This document shows positions 25,210 through 35,709 of a stretch of 55,728 nucleotides of DNA, in pieces (position 1 is the first letter of the stretch; every line of letters begins with the position of its first letter). Source of the stretch: Frankiales bacterium. Lineage in GTDB: Bacteria; Actinomycetota; Actinomycetes; JAFAQI01. Made by a program: the position numbers and the translations under genes. Where the stretch lies: the NCBI GenBank assembly GCA_025980325.1, contig JAICXQ010000011.1:1-55728 (forward strand), written 5' to 3'. The notes under the pieces were generated by a model. The model searched no databases. It saw only the letters and a list, made by a program, of their open reading frames with translations, and was not told the DNA's origin.

Positions 25210-25736
25210 CAGGGAAACACCGTCAATTCGCGCTGCACCGTCGCCAGCCGCCGCGAGCCGTCGTACAGCGCGACGTTCTGCTCGTGGTCGCCGACGTTCG
25301 TCGGATTGGTCTGCCAGGAGATCCAGATCTTGAACGTCGTCGGCTGCACGGATCCGTAGTCGTAGACGACCTGCCCGTCCTGCGAATCCTCGTTCGTCGG
25401 TTGCGGTGCGATCCCGTTGAACGTCATGCCCTCGAACCAACCTCGTTCGAATCGCAACTGCATGTCGTGCAGCGTTGCGCGGGCCTGCACGGTGATCTCG
25501 GTCGTGAACATCAGCCCGCCGCGCACGTGCGCCGGGGAGTCGACCGTCAACGTCGCGTCGGCAGCGCTCGCGCCGGTGATCACCGCACCTTGGCCGAACA
25601 CGTCGAGCAGGCCGAGCAGCGGCACGACGGCGACGACGAGGAGTACGGCGCGGCGCGCCCACACCGCACGGTCGCGCCCTTCGAGGCGGACGTGGCGCGC
25701 CCGGTCCAGACCAAACGGAACGTCAGGAATAGACAT
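25209..25736 (-). CDS. Single-helix membrane protein with extracytoplasmic beta domain
   Basis: 175 residues. A basic, cytosolic N terminus (RARHVRLEGRDRAVWARR) leads to one transmembrane helix (AVLLVVAVVPLLGLLDVFG). A beta-rich outer domain of about 120 residues follows (ATLTVDSPAHVRGGLMFTTE, VVYDYGSVQPTTFKIWISWQ). No catalytic motif is visible. Genes of this type often precede DUF421 in actinobacteria, so they may form one membrane complex. No strong ribosome-binding site; CGAGG lies close to the ATG. Confidence 0.7.
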   Translation of the reverse strand: MSIPDVPFGLDRARHVRLEGRDRAVWARRAVLLVVAVVPLLGLLDVFGQGAVITGASAADATLTVDSPAHVRGGLMFTTEITVQARATLHDMQLRFERGWFEGMTFNGIAPQPTNEDSQDGQVVYDYGSVQPTTFKIWISWQTNPTNVGDHEQNVALYDGSRRLATVQRELTVFP

Positions 25737-25799
25737 CGCCTCGGCCTTACCCGCGGCCCACGGCCGAATAACAACACCGTGGGCCGCCCGACGCGGCGA

Positions 25800-27758
25800 T
25801 CAGTCGGCGGCGACGCCGGCCCCGTCGCGGAGGTCGATGACGCGGGGCTCCGCCTCGGCGGCGTGAAGCACGTCGGTGATCTCGCGGCCGATGAGCTCGT
25901 TGCGGTCGAGCAGCGCGTCGCGCAACGCGGCGACGAGGTGCTGGTTCGCTTCGAGCTTGCCCTTGATCAGCGTCTTCTGCTCCTGCAGCAGTTCCTCGAC
26001 CCGGCGGCGGCCGTCGGCGTCGGCGAGCACTCGGCCGACGATGTTGGTGTCGTTCATCGCGCCGTTCTGCACCGCGACGAACGAGACCAGCGTGCCGGCC
26101 ATGCCCGCCGCACCGACCATCTGCGCCGCGACGTTGGTCGCGTACAGCAGGTCGCCGCCCGGCCCGGTCGAGATGTCGTCGAAGAACAGCTCCTCCGCGA
26201 CCTGACCGGCCATCGCGATCTGGATCAGCGCGAGCATCTCCTTGCGCGAACGCGTGTACACCTCTTCCGCGTCGCCGTGCGCCAGCATGCCCAGCGCGTC
26301 ACGCCGCTTGATGATGGACAGCACCTCGAGCCGGCGGGTCGGCGCGACGAGGTACGCCGCGGTCGCGTGCCCGGCCTCGTGCGTCGCGATGAGCTGCTTC
26401 TCGTGCACGGTGTAACCGACCGGCTGGCCCATGCCGACCTCTTCGACCAACCGGGCGCGCTCGACGTCGCGCCAGCTCATCGCCGGCGCACCCCGCCGTA
26501 CGGCGTTGATCAGTGCCTCGTCGAGCAGGTGCTCGATCATCACCGGCGTGTAGCCGTGCGTGATCGAGGCGAGCGCGTTGCGGTGCTCGTCGTCGTCGAG
26601 CTCGGCCTCGTGCGACTTGCGGCCGAGGTAGAAGTCGAGCAGCGCGCGCCGGCCGCGCATGTCCGGCCGCTCGAAGGTCAGCGCGCGGTCGAACCGGCCC
26701 GGGCGCAGCAACGCCGGGTCGAGCGAGTCGGCACGGTTGGTCGCCGCGATGACGAGAATGTTGGGCCGCGGCGGCGTGTGCTTCTTCAACTGGCGACCCA
26801 TCGGCAGCAGCAGGTTCAACCCGTCGATGACCTTGCTGGCGAGCTTCTGCCAGCCGGTCGGCTCGTCGAACGACTGCATCTGCACGAGCAGTTCGTTGAC
26901 GACACCGCCGGTGCCCTCGCTCATGAACCCGTTGGTGACCATGCCGGCCGACGATGCGGACGGCACCGCGAGGAACGACGACGGCAACGTCGTGACGCCG
27001 CCGCAGCACTGCACCGACTTCGCGAGGCTGTCCTCGGATGTCATCGCGAGCCCACGGCGGGTGGTGCCGATCGCGTCGATCTCCTCGATGAACGCGATCG
27101 CGCCGCCCTCGGCGAGCGCGGCCTTGCGCACCGCCTTGAAGTACTTGCGGATCTTCATCGCGGTCGCGCCGTACATCATCGACTGGAACGACGTACCGGA
27201 GACGAACAGGAACGGAACGCCGGCCTCGCGCGCCATCGCCTTCGCGGTGTGCGTCTTGCCGGTGCCGGGCGCGCCTTCGAACAGCAGGCCGCGGCGCGGC
27301 GTGCCGCCCATCGTGCCGGCGAACGTCTTGTGCGACAGGAACAGGTTGAGCGACCGGACAACCTCGTCCTTGACGCCGTCGATACCGACGACGTCGTTGA
27401 GCGTGACGTCGATCTGCTCCGGCCGGTACATCACGTGCGGCGAGCGGCCGAAGATGAGGAACGGCAGCACGGTCGCGCCGACCAGTACGACGACCATCGA
27501 CCCGATGAGCAGCCACATCGGATCGACCGACGGGATCTGGAAGAAGTTGATGCCGTGGCCGTCGAGGATGCGCCACCACAGCAGTGCCGCGGGCGCGCTC
27601 GTCCACTTGGCGACCCGCCACAGCCGCTGGCGGCGCAGGTCTTCGCGGTTACGTCCCACGTCCGCGCCGGCGAGGGCGACGACGCCGCCGTTGCCGGCGG
27701 ACGCGAGCAGCGGGTTGGCGACGAGGCCCCCCGAGGCGGTGCTGTCGTTGTGCTCCAT
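25800..27758 (-). CDS. FtsH-like membrane AAA+ zinc metalloprotease, divergent
   Basis: 652 residues. Two hydrophobic segments (about 50-65 and 80-110) anchor it. The AAA domain has Walker A GAPGTGKTHT, a second-region motif ATNRADSLDPALLRPGRFDR with arginine fingers, and a Walker B that reads AIAFIEEIDAIG, where FtsH has FIDE, so the Mg-binding Asp is Glu. Compared with FtsH there are extra segments of about 35 residues before NELLVQM and about 35 after it. The protease domain keeps HEAGH and GPGGDLLYAT. The ATG has GAGGAG 8 bases upstream. It may be a specialised protease rather than the housekeeping FtsH. Confidence 0.85.
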   Translation of the reverse strand: MEHNDSTASGGLVANPLLASAGNGGVVALAGADVGRNREDLRRQRLWRVAKWTSAPAALLWWRILDGHGINFFQIPSVDPMWLLIGSMVVVLVGATVLPFLIFGRSPHVMYRPEQIDVTLNDVVGIDGVKDEVVRSLNLFLSHKTFAGTMGGTPRRGLLFEGAPGTGKTHTAKAMAREAGVPFLFVSGTSFQSMMYGATAMKIRKYFKAVRKAALAEGGAIAFIEEIDAIGTTRRGLAMTSEDSLAKSVQCCGGVTTLPSSFLAVPSASSAGMVTNGFMSEGTGGVVNELLVQMQSFDEPTGWQKLASKVIDGLNLLLPMGRQLKKHTPPRPNILVIAATNRADSLDPALLRPGRFDRALTFERPDMRGRRALLDFYLGRKSHEAELDDDEHRNALASITHGYTPVMIEHLLDEALINAVRRGAPAMSWRDVERARLVEEVGMGQPVGYTVHEKQLIATHEAGHATAAYLVAPTRRLEVLSIIKRRDALGMLAHGDAEEVYTRSRKEMLALIQIAMAGQVAEELFFDDISTGPGGDLLYATNVAAQMVGAAGMAGTLVSFVAVQNGAMNDTNIVGRVLADADGRRRVEELLQEQKTLIKGKLEANQHLVAALRDALLDRNELIGREITDVLHAAEAEPRVIDLRDGAGVAAD

Positions 27759-28031
27759 GACGGCCGCTCCTCGTAAAATTTCTCCGGAAACACTCAAGTG
27801 CGGGGTCGACGGTGCCGAAACACTGCTCCAGGCGACCTCTGCGTACCCGAAGTTTGTCACCGATAGTCGATGCTGGCTACGGACAGTGACCAAATCACCC
27901 GGTTGGCCCAATGGTCGCTGCGGCCCGTTTCGCGACTTTGCTCGACTTTCGCTGGTGCGCAGCGCATCGCTGAGCGTGGACGGACCCGCCGGAGTCGCAA
28001 ATCCCGAGCAAAGTCGCGAGCCGCGAGCGAC
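27759..28031. other. Intergenic region upstream of the FtsH-like gene
   Basis: 273 bases between the mshB stop and the FtsH-like start, both on the reverse strand. It contains a perfect 15-base inverted repeat (27930-27944 and 28005-28019) separated by 60 bases. Inside, CAGCG (27960-27964) and CGCTG (27968-27972) form a smaller stem. No open frame with coding character was found. It probably holds the mshB terminator and the FtsH-like promoter. Confidence 0.6.
27930..28019. terminator. 15-base perfect inverted repeat downstream of mshB
   Basis: Arm TCGCGACTTTGCTCG at 27930-27944 and its exact complement at 28005-28019, with a 60-base structured loop. It begins 12 bases after the mshB stop on the reverse strand, as expected for a terminator, but no T tract follows. 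Confidence 0.5.
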
Positions 28032-28916
28032 TCAGAGCCCGGCGAACAGGTCCGTCTCCCGTGCCGGGTCCCCCTCGACCGGCCCGAGCGGGCCGCGCAT
28101 GAGGCGGAAGTGCTCGAAGCCGAACGCCCGCTGGCCGATGTTGTTCGACATCGCGAACAGCGGCCCGTCGACCGAGATCTGGGTCGCGTGCGCGCGCATC
28201 GCGTCGAGCTTCGCGTCGAGGTAGTCGCGGGCGTCGATCTGCGTCGTCACGCTCTCGTCGTCGTCGCCGAAGGGCAGGTCGTCGGGCGAGGTGACCCCGA
28301 ACGGCGCCTCCTCGCCCATCTGCTTCATCAGCTCGAAACCCTGGCGCAGGGACGATTTCGGGATGGCGAGGTAGTAAAGCTTCGTCGGCGCCCACGCCGG
28401 GCCGGCGTCCGGGAACCGAGCCGGGTCGGCCGCCGCGTCGTACGCCGCCATCGCGACCCGGTGTGCCTGGATGTGGTCCGGGTGCCCGTACCCGCCGTAC
28501 TCGTTGTAGGTCACGACGACCTGCGGCCGCACCTCGCGGATGACCGGGACCAGCGCGCCCACGGCCTCGTCGAGGTCGGCCTGCCAGAAGCAGTCCGGGC
28601 GGTCGTTGGTCGGCATGCCCATCATCCCGCTGTCGCGCCAGCGCCCGGCCCCGCCGAGGAAGCGGTGGTCGGTGACGCCGAGCGCCTTCATGGCCGCGTC
28701 GAGCTCGCCGATCCGGTGCTGGCCGAGGCCGTCTTCCTTGTCGGCCGCGAGGTGCGCGAGCTCCGGGACGAGCACCTCGCCCTCTTCGCCCAACGTGCAG
28801 GTCACCAGCGTCACGTGCGCGCCCTCGGCCGCGTACTTCGCCATCGTCGCGCCGGACACGATCACTTCGTCGTCGGGGTGGGCGTGCACGAGCAGCAACC
28901 GCCGGTCGTCGTTCAT
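28032..28916 (-). CDS. mshB: GlcNAc-Ins deacetylase of mycothiol synthesis
   Basis: 294-residue LmbE/PIG-L-type zinc hydrolase. It deacetylates GlcNAc-inositol, the second committed step of mycothiol synthesis. The zinc site is visible in HAHPDDE (His13, Asp16) and in [19 protein letters not shown] and [10 protein letters not shown] are typical of MshB rather than the conjugate amidase Mca. ATG 28916 is chosen because TAGATT lies 7 bases upstream; TTG 28925 is an alternative. The start overlaps the Nudix stop by 4 bases. Mycothiol is the main thiol only in actinobacteria. Confidence 0.92.
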   Translation of the reverse strand: MNDDRRLLLVHAHPDDEVIVSGATMAKYAAEGAHVTLVTCTLGEEGEVLVPELAHLAADKEDGLGQHRIGELDAAMKALGVTDHRFLGGAGRWRDSGMMGMPTNDRPDCFWQADLDEAVGALVPVIREVRPQVVVTYNEYGGYGHPDHIQAHRVAMAAYDAAADPARFPDAGPAWAPTKLYYLAIPKSSLRQGFELMKQMGEEAPFGVTSPDDLPFGDDDESVTTQIDARDYLDAKLDAMRAHATQISVDGPLFAMSNNIGQRAFGFEHFRLMRGPLGPVEGDPARETDLFAGL

Positions 28917-29317
28917 CTGCGCCAATCTACGAGACCGGCCCGCAGCGGTACGACGAGCGGCCGGTCGGCGGGCAGCCAGTCGACATCGTCGAGTTCATCG
29001 GCGGCGAGCCAGCGCAGCTCGGCGTGCTCGCGCGGCCGGGGTTCACCCGAGGCGATTCGCGCCCACCACACCCGCAGCGACATCGACGGGTCGACCGCCG
29101 GCAGGTCCGCGCCGAGGCGATCGCCGACGTCGATCGTCACGCCGAGCTCTTCCCGGCATTCGCGGATCAGCGCCGCGACGTCGTCCTCGCCCGGCTCGAC
29201 CTTGCCGCCCGGCAGTTCCCACCGGCCGGCGAGGGCCGCGGGGTAGCCGCGCTGGGCCGCGAGCACCCGCGGCACCGGGCGCGGATCCACGATCGCCGCC
29301 GCGACGACGGTGATCAC
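28913..29317 (-). CDS. Nudix hydrolase, MutT/NTP pyrophosphohydrolase-like
   Basis: 134 residues. The Nudix box is complete: [20 protein letters not shown] then ELGV, with the metal-binding REXXEE. The N terminus [20 protein letters not shown] and RWELPGGK are typical of enzymes that clean 8-oxo-dGTP or modified CTP. The exact nucleotide is not known. GTG 29317 is used; there is no good ribosome-binding site, and it is 10 bases after the acyltransferase stop, so coupling is likely. Its last codons contain the mshB -10 box. Confidence 0.88.
   Translation of the reverse strand: MITVVAAAIVDPRPVPRVLAAQRGYPAALAGRWELPGGKVEPGEDDVAALIRECREELGVTIDVGDRLGADLPAVDPSMSLRVWWARIASGEPRPREHAELRWLAADELDDVDWLPADRPLVVPLRAGLVDWRR
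28924..28929 (-). promoter_or_regulatory. Leaderless -10 box for mshB inside the Nudix gene
   Basis: Reverse-strand TAGATT, in the last codons of the Nudix gene, ends 7 bases before the mshB ATG. Confidence 0.6.
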
Positions 29318-29327
29318 AGGTGGGGGA

Positions 29328-30473
29328 TCACGGCGTGACGGCGACCGGCTGCTCGGCGGCCGCCGGGTACGGCGCGACGGCATCGGCGGTACGACGGCGA
29401 TCGGCGAGCCGCCGCAGCCTGCGTTCGGCCGGCACTTCGACGGCGTAATGCAACAGCAACGCGAGCCCGATCGCCCCGCCGACGTACCCCGCCCAGCCGA
29501 TCAGCCGCATTGCACCCTCCCCGGTCGCGGACCAGCGCGCGACCAGCCAACCGTAGAGCAGCGCGTGGCAGAGATAGAGCGCGTACGACGCCGCGCCGAG
29601 CCGCACCATCACCCGCGACGCGAGCCAGCCACGCCGGCCGGCGAGTTCGTCGTCGGCGAGGGCGATCAGCAACCCGGCGACGAGCAGCATCCCGACGGTC
29701 TCGGTCAGCGGCCGGTTCGGCAAGCCGCCGCGCCACTGCCCGTAGCCGACGTAACCACTCGCGACGGCGACCGACGCGACGAGTGTTGCGCGGCCGGACG
29801 TTGTTCGGCCGAATGGGCGCGGCAGCCACCCGTCGCGCACCGCGAGCGCCGCGACGATGCCCACGACGAACTCGCCGAGCCGCCACAGCGGCAGCACGTA
29901 CGTCGTCCACTCCCAGCCAGCGGGATCGCGCGGCGCGACGGTGAGGCTGAAGATGCCCGGATACACGAGCAATGCCGCGGTGACGGCGACGACGACCTGC
30001 GCCCGCCGTACCTGCGTCGAGCGCGACAGCAGCCGGAACAGCAACGGGAAACAGAGGTAGAAGAACACCTCGCAGGACAGCGACCACGACACCGAGTTGA
30101 AGCCGAAGTACACGTGCTGCTGCGGCCACCACGCCTGCACCAGGAACAGGTTCGTCACCAGCGAGGTCGCGTCACCGACCCCGACCGCGATGCCGACCAT
30201 GACCGCAAGGACAAGCGTGGTCAGGTGCAACGGCCAGATGCGCGCGAACCGGTTCCACCAGAAGCGCATTGGCCCGAGATCGGGTCGCGCCGACCAGGCC
30301 AGCACGAACCCCGACAGCACGAAGAAGAAGTCGACGCCGATGTAGCCGAAGTCGGCGACGACGCGAGCCTGCGGGCCGAACCAGTGCCCGAGGCTGTGGT
30401 GCATCACGACGAGGAACGCGAACCAGAACCGCAGCCCGGTCAACGCATCGAGCCGCGGCGGCCGGTGCGACAT
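29328..30473 (-). CDS. Acyltransferase 3 family membrane protein
   Basis: 381 residues from ATG 30473, with about ten transmembrane helices. The family start is clear: RLDALTGLRFWFAFLVVMHH, with the conserved arginine and the catalytic His in VVMHHSLGHW; YIGVDFFFVLSGFVL and NRFARIWPLHL follow. Members O-acetylate or O-acylate cell-surface sugars using a cytosolic acyl-CoA. TACGCC 7 bases before the ATG is one base off the -10 consensus. It diverges from the GT87-like gene and leads a run with the Nudix gene and mshB. Confidence 0.9.
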   Translation of the reverse strand: MSHRPPRLDALTGLRFWFAFLVVMHHSLGHWFGPQARVVADFGYIGVDFFFVLSGFVLAWSARPDLGPMRFWWNRFARIWPLHLTTLVLAVMVGIAVGVGDATSLVTNLFLVQAWWPQQHVYFGFNSVSWSLSCEVFFYLCFPLLFRLLSRSTQVRRAQVVVAVTAALLVYPGIFSLTVAPRDPAGWEWTTYVLPLWRLGEFVVGIVAALAVRDGWLPRPFGRTTSGRATLVASVAVASGYVGYGQWRGGLPNRPLTETVGMLLVAGLLIALADDELAGRRGWLASRVMVRLGAASYALYLCHALLYGWLVARWSATGEGAMRLIGWAGYVGGAIGLALLLHYAVEVPAERRLRRLADRRRTADAVAPYPAAAEQPVAVTP

Positions 30474-30497
30474 GCCGGTCGGCGTACCCGCTCTCGA

Positions 30498-30503
30498 TAC
30501 AGT
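30498..30503 (+). promoter_or_regulatory. Leaderless -10 box for the GT87-like gene
   Basis: TACAGT ends 7 bases before ATG 30511. It fixes that ATG rather than the in-frame GTG/ATG at 30502/30505. Confidence 0.6.
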
Positions 30504-30510
30504 GATGCCG

Positions 30511-31785
30511 ATGGCTGGGTCCGCGCGGATCGGGACCGCCTCGATGATCCCCACCCGGTCGGTCGTGCTCGCGTGGTGCCTGCTGTCGGTCGGCGTGAGC
30601 GGGCACGAAGGCGAGTACTACGCCGCCGGGCTGGCCCTCGTCGTCGCCGGCCTGCTGCTGGTGGCCGCCGTCGTCGCGGGCGGGCTCGCGTTGCGGCCGC
30701 CGGGCCGCGCGGAGATCGGCGCCGCCGTCGCGGTGTCGCTGCTCAGCGCGGTCATCCATCCGGTCGACCGGCTCATGCACGCCAGCGGCGGCGAGCTGGT
30801 CGCGATCCAAGTCTGCGCCGCGGTCACCGTCGCGGTCGCGCTCGCGACGCTGTGGTTTCGCCGCAACCGACTCGCGTGGATCGCCGGTGCGGGGCTGGCG
30901 CTCGCGACCGGATGCGTCGTCATCGCGCTCGTCCCGGATCCACGCATCGACGTGTGGTACCTGCTGCAGCAGTCGAGCAGCGGGCTGCTCTCCGGCGACG
31001 ACATGTACCGCCAGCACTGGGCGCACAGCCACGGCTTGCAAGCGGTCTATCCGTACCTGCCGATGTCCACGGTGTTGCTCGCGCCGTTCCGCTGGATCGT
31101 CGGCGACGTGCGCGCCGGCCTGCTGCTGGCGATGGTGGCGACGTCCGGATTGCTGCGCCGGCTCGCGCCCGCTGCGCCGGTCGCGCTGTCGTTGCTGGTG
31201 CTCGTCCATCCGCACTGGGCGTTTCTCGTCGACCAGGCGTGGACCGAGCCGCTACTGCTGTTGCTGCTCTGCGCCGCGGTCGTCGCCACCGAGCACGGCC
31301 GCCCGGTCGTCGCGATGCTCGCGCTCGCGGCCGCGCTCGCGACCAAGCAGCACATCGTCGTGTTGCTGCCGTTGTTCGCGTGCTGGCCGGCGTTCGGCTG
31401 GCGCCGCACGTTGGCGTCGCTCGGTGTGGCGGTGGTCGCCGTGCTGCCATGGGTCGTCGCCGGGCCGTCGGACTTCTGGCACGACGCGGTGCACGCCAAC
31501 CTCGCACTCGGCGTGATCCCGCGGGCGCTGTGCATCCCGAGCTTCCTGCAACGACACGGCATCACGGTCGGCTTCTGGTTCCCGCTCGTCGCGTTGCTCG
31601 GCTCGTACGCCGCCTGCCTGCGCGCGCCTCGGACGGCCACCGGTCTCGCGCTGGGATCGGCGCTCGTACTCTGGACAATTGACGCAACCAACAAGCAATC
31701 GTTCTTCAACCACTACACGCTGCCGCTCGGCCTGCTGGTCCTGGCACTGACCGCGGCAGCGAGAACGGACGAGGCAACCGCATGA
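30511..31785 (+). CDS. GT87-like (DUF2029) membrane glycosyltransferase
   Basis: 424 residues with about twelve hydrophobic helices. The first extracytoplasmic loop has acidic residues (VPDPRIDVWYLLQQS) and is followed by DMYRQHWAHSHGLQAVYPYL and STVLLAPFRW, the pattern of polyprenyl-phosphate-mannose-using GT-C enzymes. It likely adds a sugar to a lipid-linked or surface glycan. The C-terminal ATNKQSFFNHYTLPLG is also typical. The stop overlaps the PAP2 gene start by 4 bases, so they form an operon. Acceptor and sugar are unknown. Confidence 0.75.
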   Translation: MAGSARIGTASMIPTRSVVLAWCLLSVGVSGHEGEYYAAGLALVVAGLLLVAAVVAGGLALRPPGRAEIGAAVAVSLLSAVIHPVDRLMHASGGELVAIQVCAAVTVAVALATLWFRRNRLAWIAGAGLALATGCVVIALVPDPRIDVWYLLQQSSSGLLSGDDMYRQHWAHSHGLQAVYPYLPMSTVLLAPFRWIVGDVRAGLLLAMVATSGLLRRLAPAAPVALSLLVLVHPHWAFLVDQAWTEPLLLLLLCAAVVATEHGRPVVAMLALAAALATKQHIVVLLPLFACWPAFGWRRTLASLGVAVVAVLPWVVAGPSDFWHDAVHANLALGVIPRALCIPSFLQRHGITVGFWFPLVALLGSYAACLRAPRTATGLALGSALVLWTIDATNKQSFFNHYTLPLGLLVLALTAAARTDEATA

Positions 31786-32588
31786 CCGCCCTGGAAGACG
31801 AAGTCACCGACGCCGCCGTCGCGTCGGGGCCCGGCCCGGGTCGGCAACGATGGTGGCTCGAGATCCCGCTCGCGGTCGGCTTCTATTTCGCGTACGCGCA
31901 GATCCGCGACTGGCATGGCAGCGCGACGGTGCACGCCGCCCGGGTGTCCGCGCGCCATCACGGCTTCGACGTCCTGCGGCTCGAGCGCTGGCTGCACATC
32001 GACTGGGAGAAGGGCGCGCAAGCAGTCTTCGTGCCCAACGTCCGGCCACTCGTCGTCGGGATGAACGTCTTCTACGGCACCGCGCATTTCCTTGTGACCG
32101 TTGGCGTTTTCCTCTGGCTGCTGTTCCGGGCCGCGCCGCCGGTCTACCGGCACGCACGCAACGTGTTGATGCTCGGCACCGCGATCGGGCTGGGCTGCTT
32201 CGCGCTGTACCCGACGATGCCGCCGCGACTGATGCCGGCCGGGATCAAGACACAGGACACGATGGACACCGTCGGCAGCCTGTGGTCGTACAACCACGGT
32301 GTGCTCGAGCACATCTCCGATCCGTACGCCGCGATGCCGAGCCTGCACATCGTGTGGTCGTCGTGGGTCGCGTACGTGCTGTGGCTGTTCCTGAGCCGGC
32401 GCGGCGCGCGCCGGGCACGGTGGCTCGCGTGGCTGTATCCGTTGTTCACGAGCCTCGTCGTCATCGTGACCGGCACGCACTGGGTGCTCGACCTCGCCGG
32501 CGGCGCGGTCGTGTTCGTCGTCGCGGTCGCCGCGGCGAAAGGGATCGATCGGCTGATCGCTAGCCGGTCGGCGGCCCGTACTCGTTGA
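31782..32588 (+). CDS. PAP2-superfamily membrane phosphatase (AUR1/DUF-PAP2_3 type)
   Basis: 268 residues with six predicted helices. The motif region MPSLHIVWSSW and the later TGTHWVLDLAGG hold the SxxH and H-x(3)-D residues of PAP2 enzymes. GCFALYPTMPPRLMPAG, a loop typical of inositolphosphotransferase-like PAP2_3 proteins, is present. It may dephosphorylate a polyprenyl or lipid phosphate or transfer a head group. It follows the GT87-like gene with a 4-base overlap. The final 29 bases overlap the convergent GT39 gene. Confidence 0.85.
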   Translation: MTALEDEVTDAAVASGPGPGRQRWWLEIPLAVGFYFAYAQIRDWHGSATVHAARVSARHHGFDVLRLERWLHIDWEKGAQAVFVPNVRPLVVGMNVFYGTAHFLVTVGVFLWLLFRAAPPVYRHARNVLMLGTAIGLGCFALYPTMPPRLMPAGIKTQDTMDTVGSLWSYNHGVLEHISDPYAAMPSLHIVWSSWVAYVLWLFLSRRGARRARWLAWLYPLFTSLVVIVTGTHWVLDLAGGAVVFVVAVAAAKGIDRLIASRSAARTR

Positions 32589-34106
32589 GGCTCATCGTCT
32601 CGTTGTAGGCCGGGTCCCGTCGCACCGGCTGGCGCGGGATCCCTCGCAACGCGACCAGGTTGTCGATGACTCCGCTGCAGTCGTTGGTCAGCGGCTTGAC
32701 CTGCAGCGACCACACCAGCCACACCCGGTGGTCGCCCGCGATCGCGCTCACGTCGCGGGCGAACCGCTGCGGGTTCGCGGCCCGGATCCGCGCGCGGTAG
32801 TCGACCCAGTCCACGACTGCCGGCCCGGCGAAGTTCGGGAACACGACCTGGCGCGCACCCGTGTGCAGCAGCCGCGACGTGGGCGGGCCGAGTTGATCCG
32901 GGCAGTAGACGACGACGTCGCCGGGTCGCGCCTGCTGATCCAGCACGGCGGCGACGAGGCCGGCTTGACTGCGCGGCTGCCATGCGTTCTGCGCGCATAC
33001 GCCGAGCTCGGCGACGACGAGAACGGCGAGCATCGTGCGCCGCGCCCGCCGCGACGGCAGCACCGCGATGCCGCAGCCGACGACGACGAGGAACAGGCCG
33101 ACCCCCATGGCGAGGTAACGCGGCGCGTACGCCTGCCGGCCGACCGCGTCGACGATCACCGCGACCACGAGCGAGCCGAGCGCCGCGGCCAGCAATCGGG
33201 ACGGCAACCGGGCGAACGTCGTACCGAGGACGACCTGGCCGGCGCCGCGGCGCCGCCCGATCAACGCGAGCACGACGGCGGCGAGCGCGACCAGCGCGGC
33301 GAACTGCGCCGCGCTCGACTCGCCGCCCATCCACGAGTCGATCGTCTCCAGGACCGCCGAGCCGTCCGGCGGTGCCTGCCATGGCGCGCCGGTGTGCCGC
33401 GCCTGGTAGAGCAGAACGGGCACCCACGGAAGGAACGCGACGCAGCCGATCACGAGGGCGAGCAACGCTTGGCGCGCGGCCGGGTCCCGCCGCCGCCACG
33501 CCAGCCACAACTCGCCGGCACCGACGACGCCGACGGCGAAGACGGCGTAGTAGTGCGTGTAGAGCGCGGCCGCGGTGACCACCGCCAGCCCGGCCGTCGC
33601 CGCCTTCGTCCGGTGCCGATGCACCGACAACACGGCGTGCGCGCCGGCGAGCGAAAGCAGCAGCAGCAGGCTGTACATCCGCGTCTCGACGGCGTACCGG
33701 ATCGCGAACGGCGAGATGGCGAGCAGCACGACCGACGCGATCCCGACGGCGTCGCCGCCTACTCGGCGGCCGAGGCGAACGATGACCGGCAGCGCGAGCA
33801 CCGCGGGAATGCCGGACAGTGCGCGGACCGAGAACGTCGAGTCGCCGAACACGCGCATCCACAGGTGCAGCAGCGCGTAGTACAGCGGCGGCGCGCCGTC
33901 GTGCTTCAGCGCGGCCGGCAGGCCCGCGAGCGAATGCTTCGCGATCGCGACCGACTGCGCCTCGTCCAGCCACAGCGGCCCGCGCGAGACGAACCGCAGG
34001 ACGACACCGGCGATGACGACCGCGACGATGCCGACCGCGGCCCAGTCGCGGCGCCGGATGACCCGCAGCTCGTCCGCCAGCGGGCCGCGCTGCGACACCA
34101 GCAATG

Positions 34107-34110
<4 letters not shown>
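32560..34110 (-). CDS. GT39/ArnT-like membrane glycosyltransferase
   Basis: 516 residues with about eleven helices. The first outer loop carries RGPLWLDEAQSVAIA with the DE pair, and KHDGAPPLYYALLHLW is the second family motif. Such GT-C enzymes transfer mannose or another sugar from a polyprenyl phosphate to a surface acceptor. A soluble outer C-terminal domain of about 130 residues follows (GDVVVYCPDQLGP, VWLVWSLQVKPLTNDCSG). The ATG overlaps the flavoprotein stop by 4 bases. The 3' end overlaps the PAP2 gene. Confidence 0.88.
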
Positions 34111-35660
<1,550 letters not shown>

Positions 35661-35709
35661 GCTCTCCTCCTCTGAATGCTGCGGAACGCGCGAATGCCAC
35701 GATGGGCCG

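Noticed and set aside
25188-27776. Plus-strand open frame of 862 codons opposite the FtsH-like gene
   Set aside because: No domain is visible; the reverse strand has Walker A, arginine-finger and HEAGH motifs.
29310-31682. Plus-strand open frame of 790 codons
   Set aside because: Overlaps acyltransferase (reverse) and GT87-like (other forward frame) genes, and shows only Arg/Pro-rich sequence.
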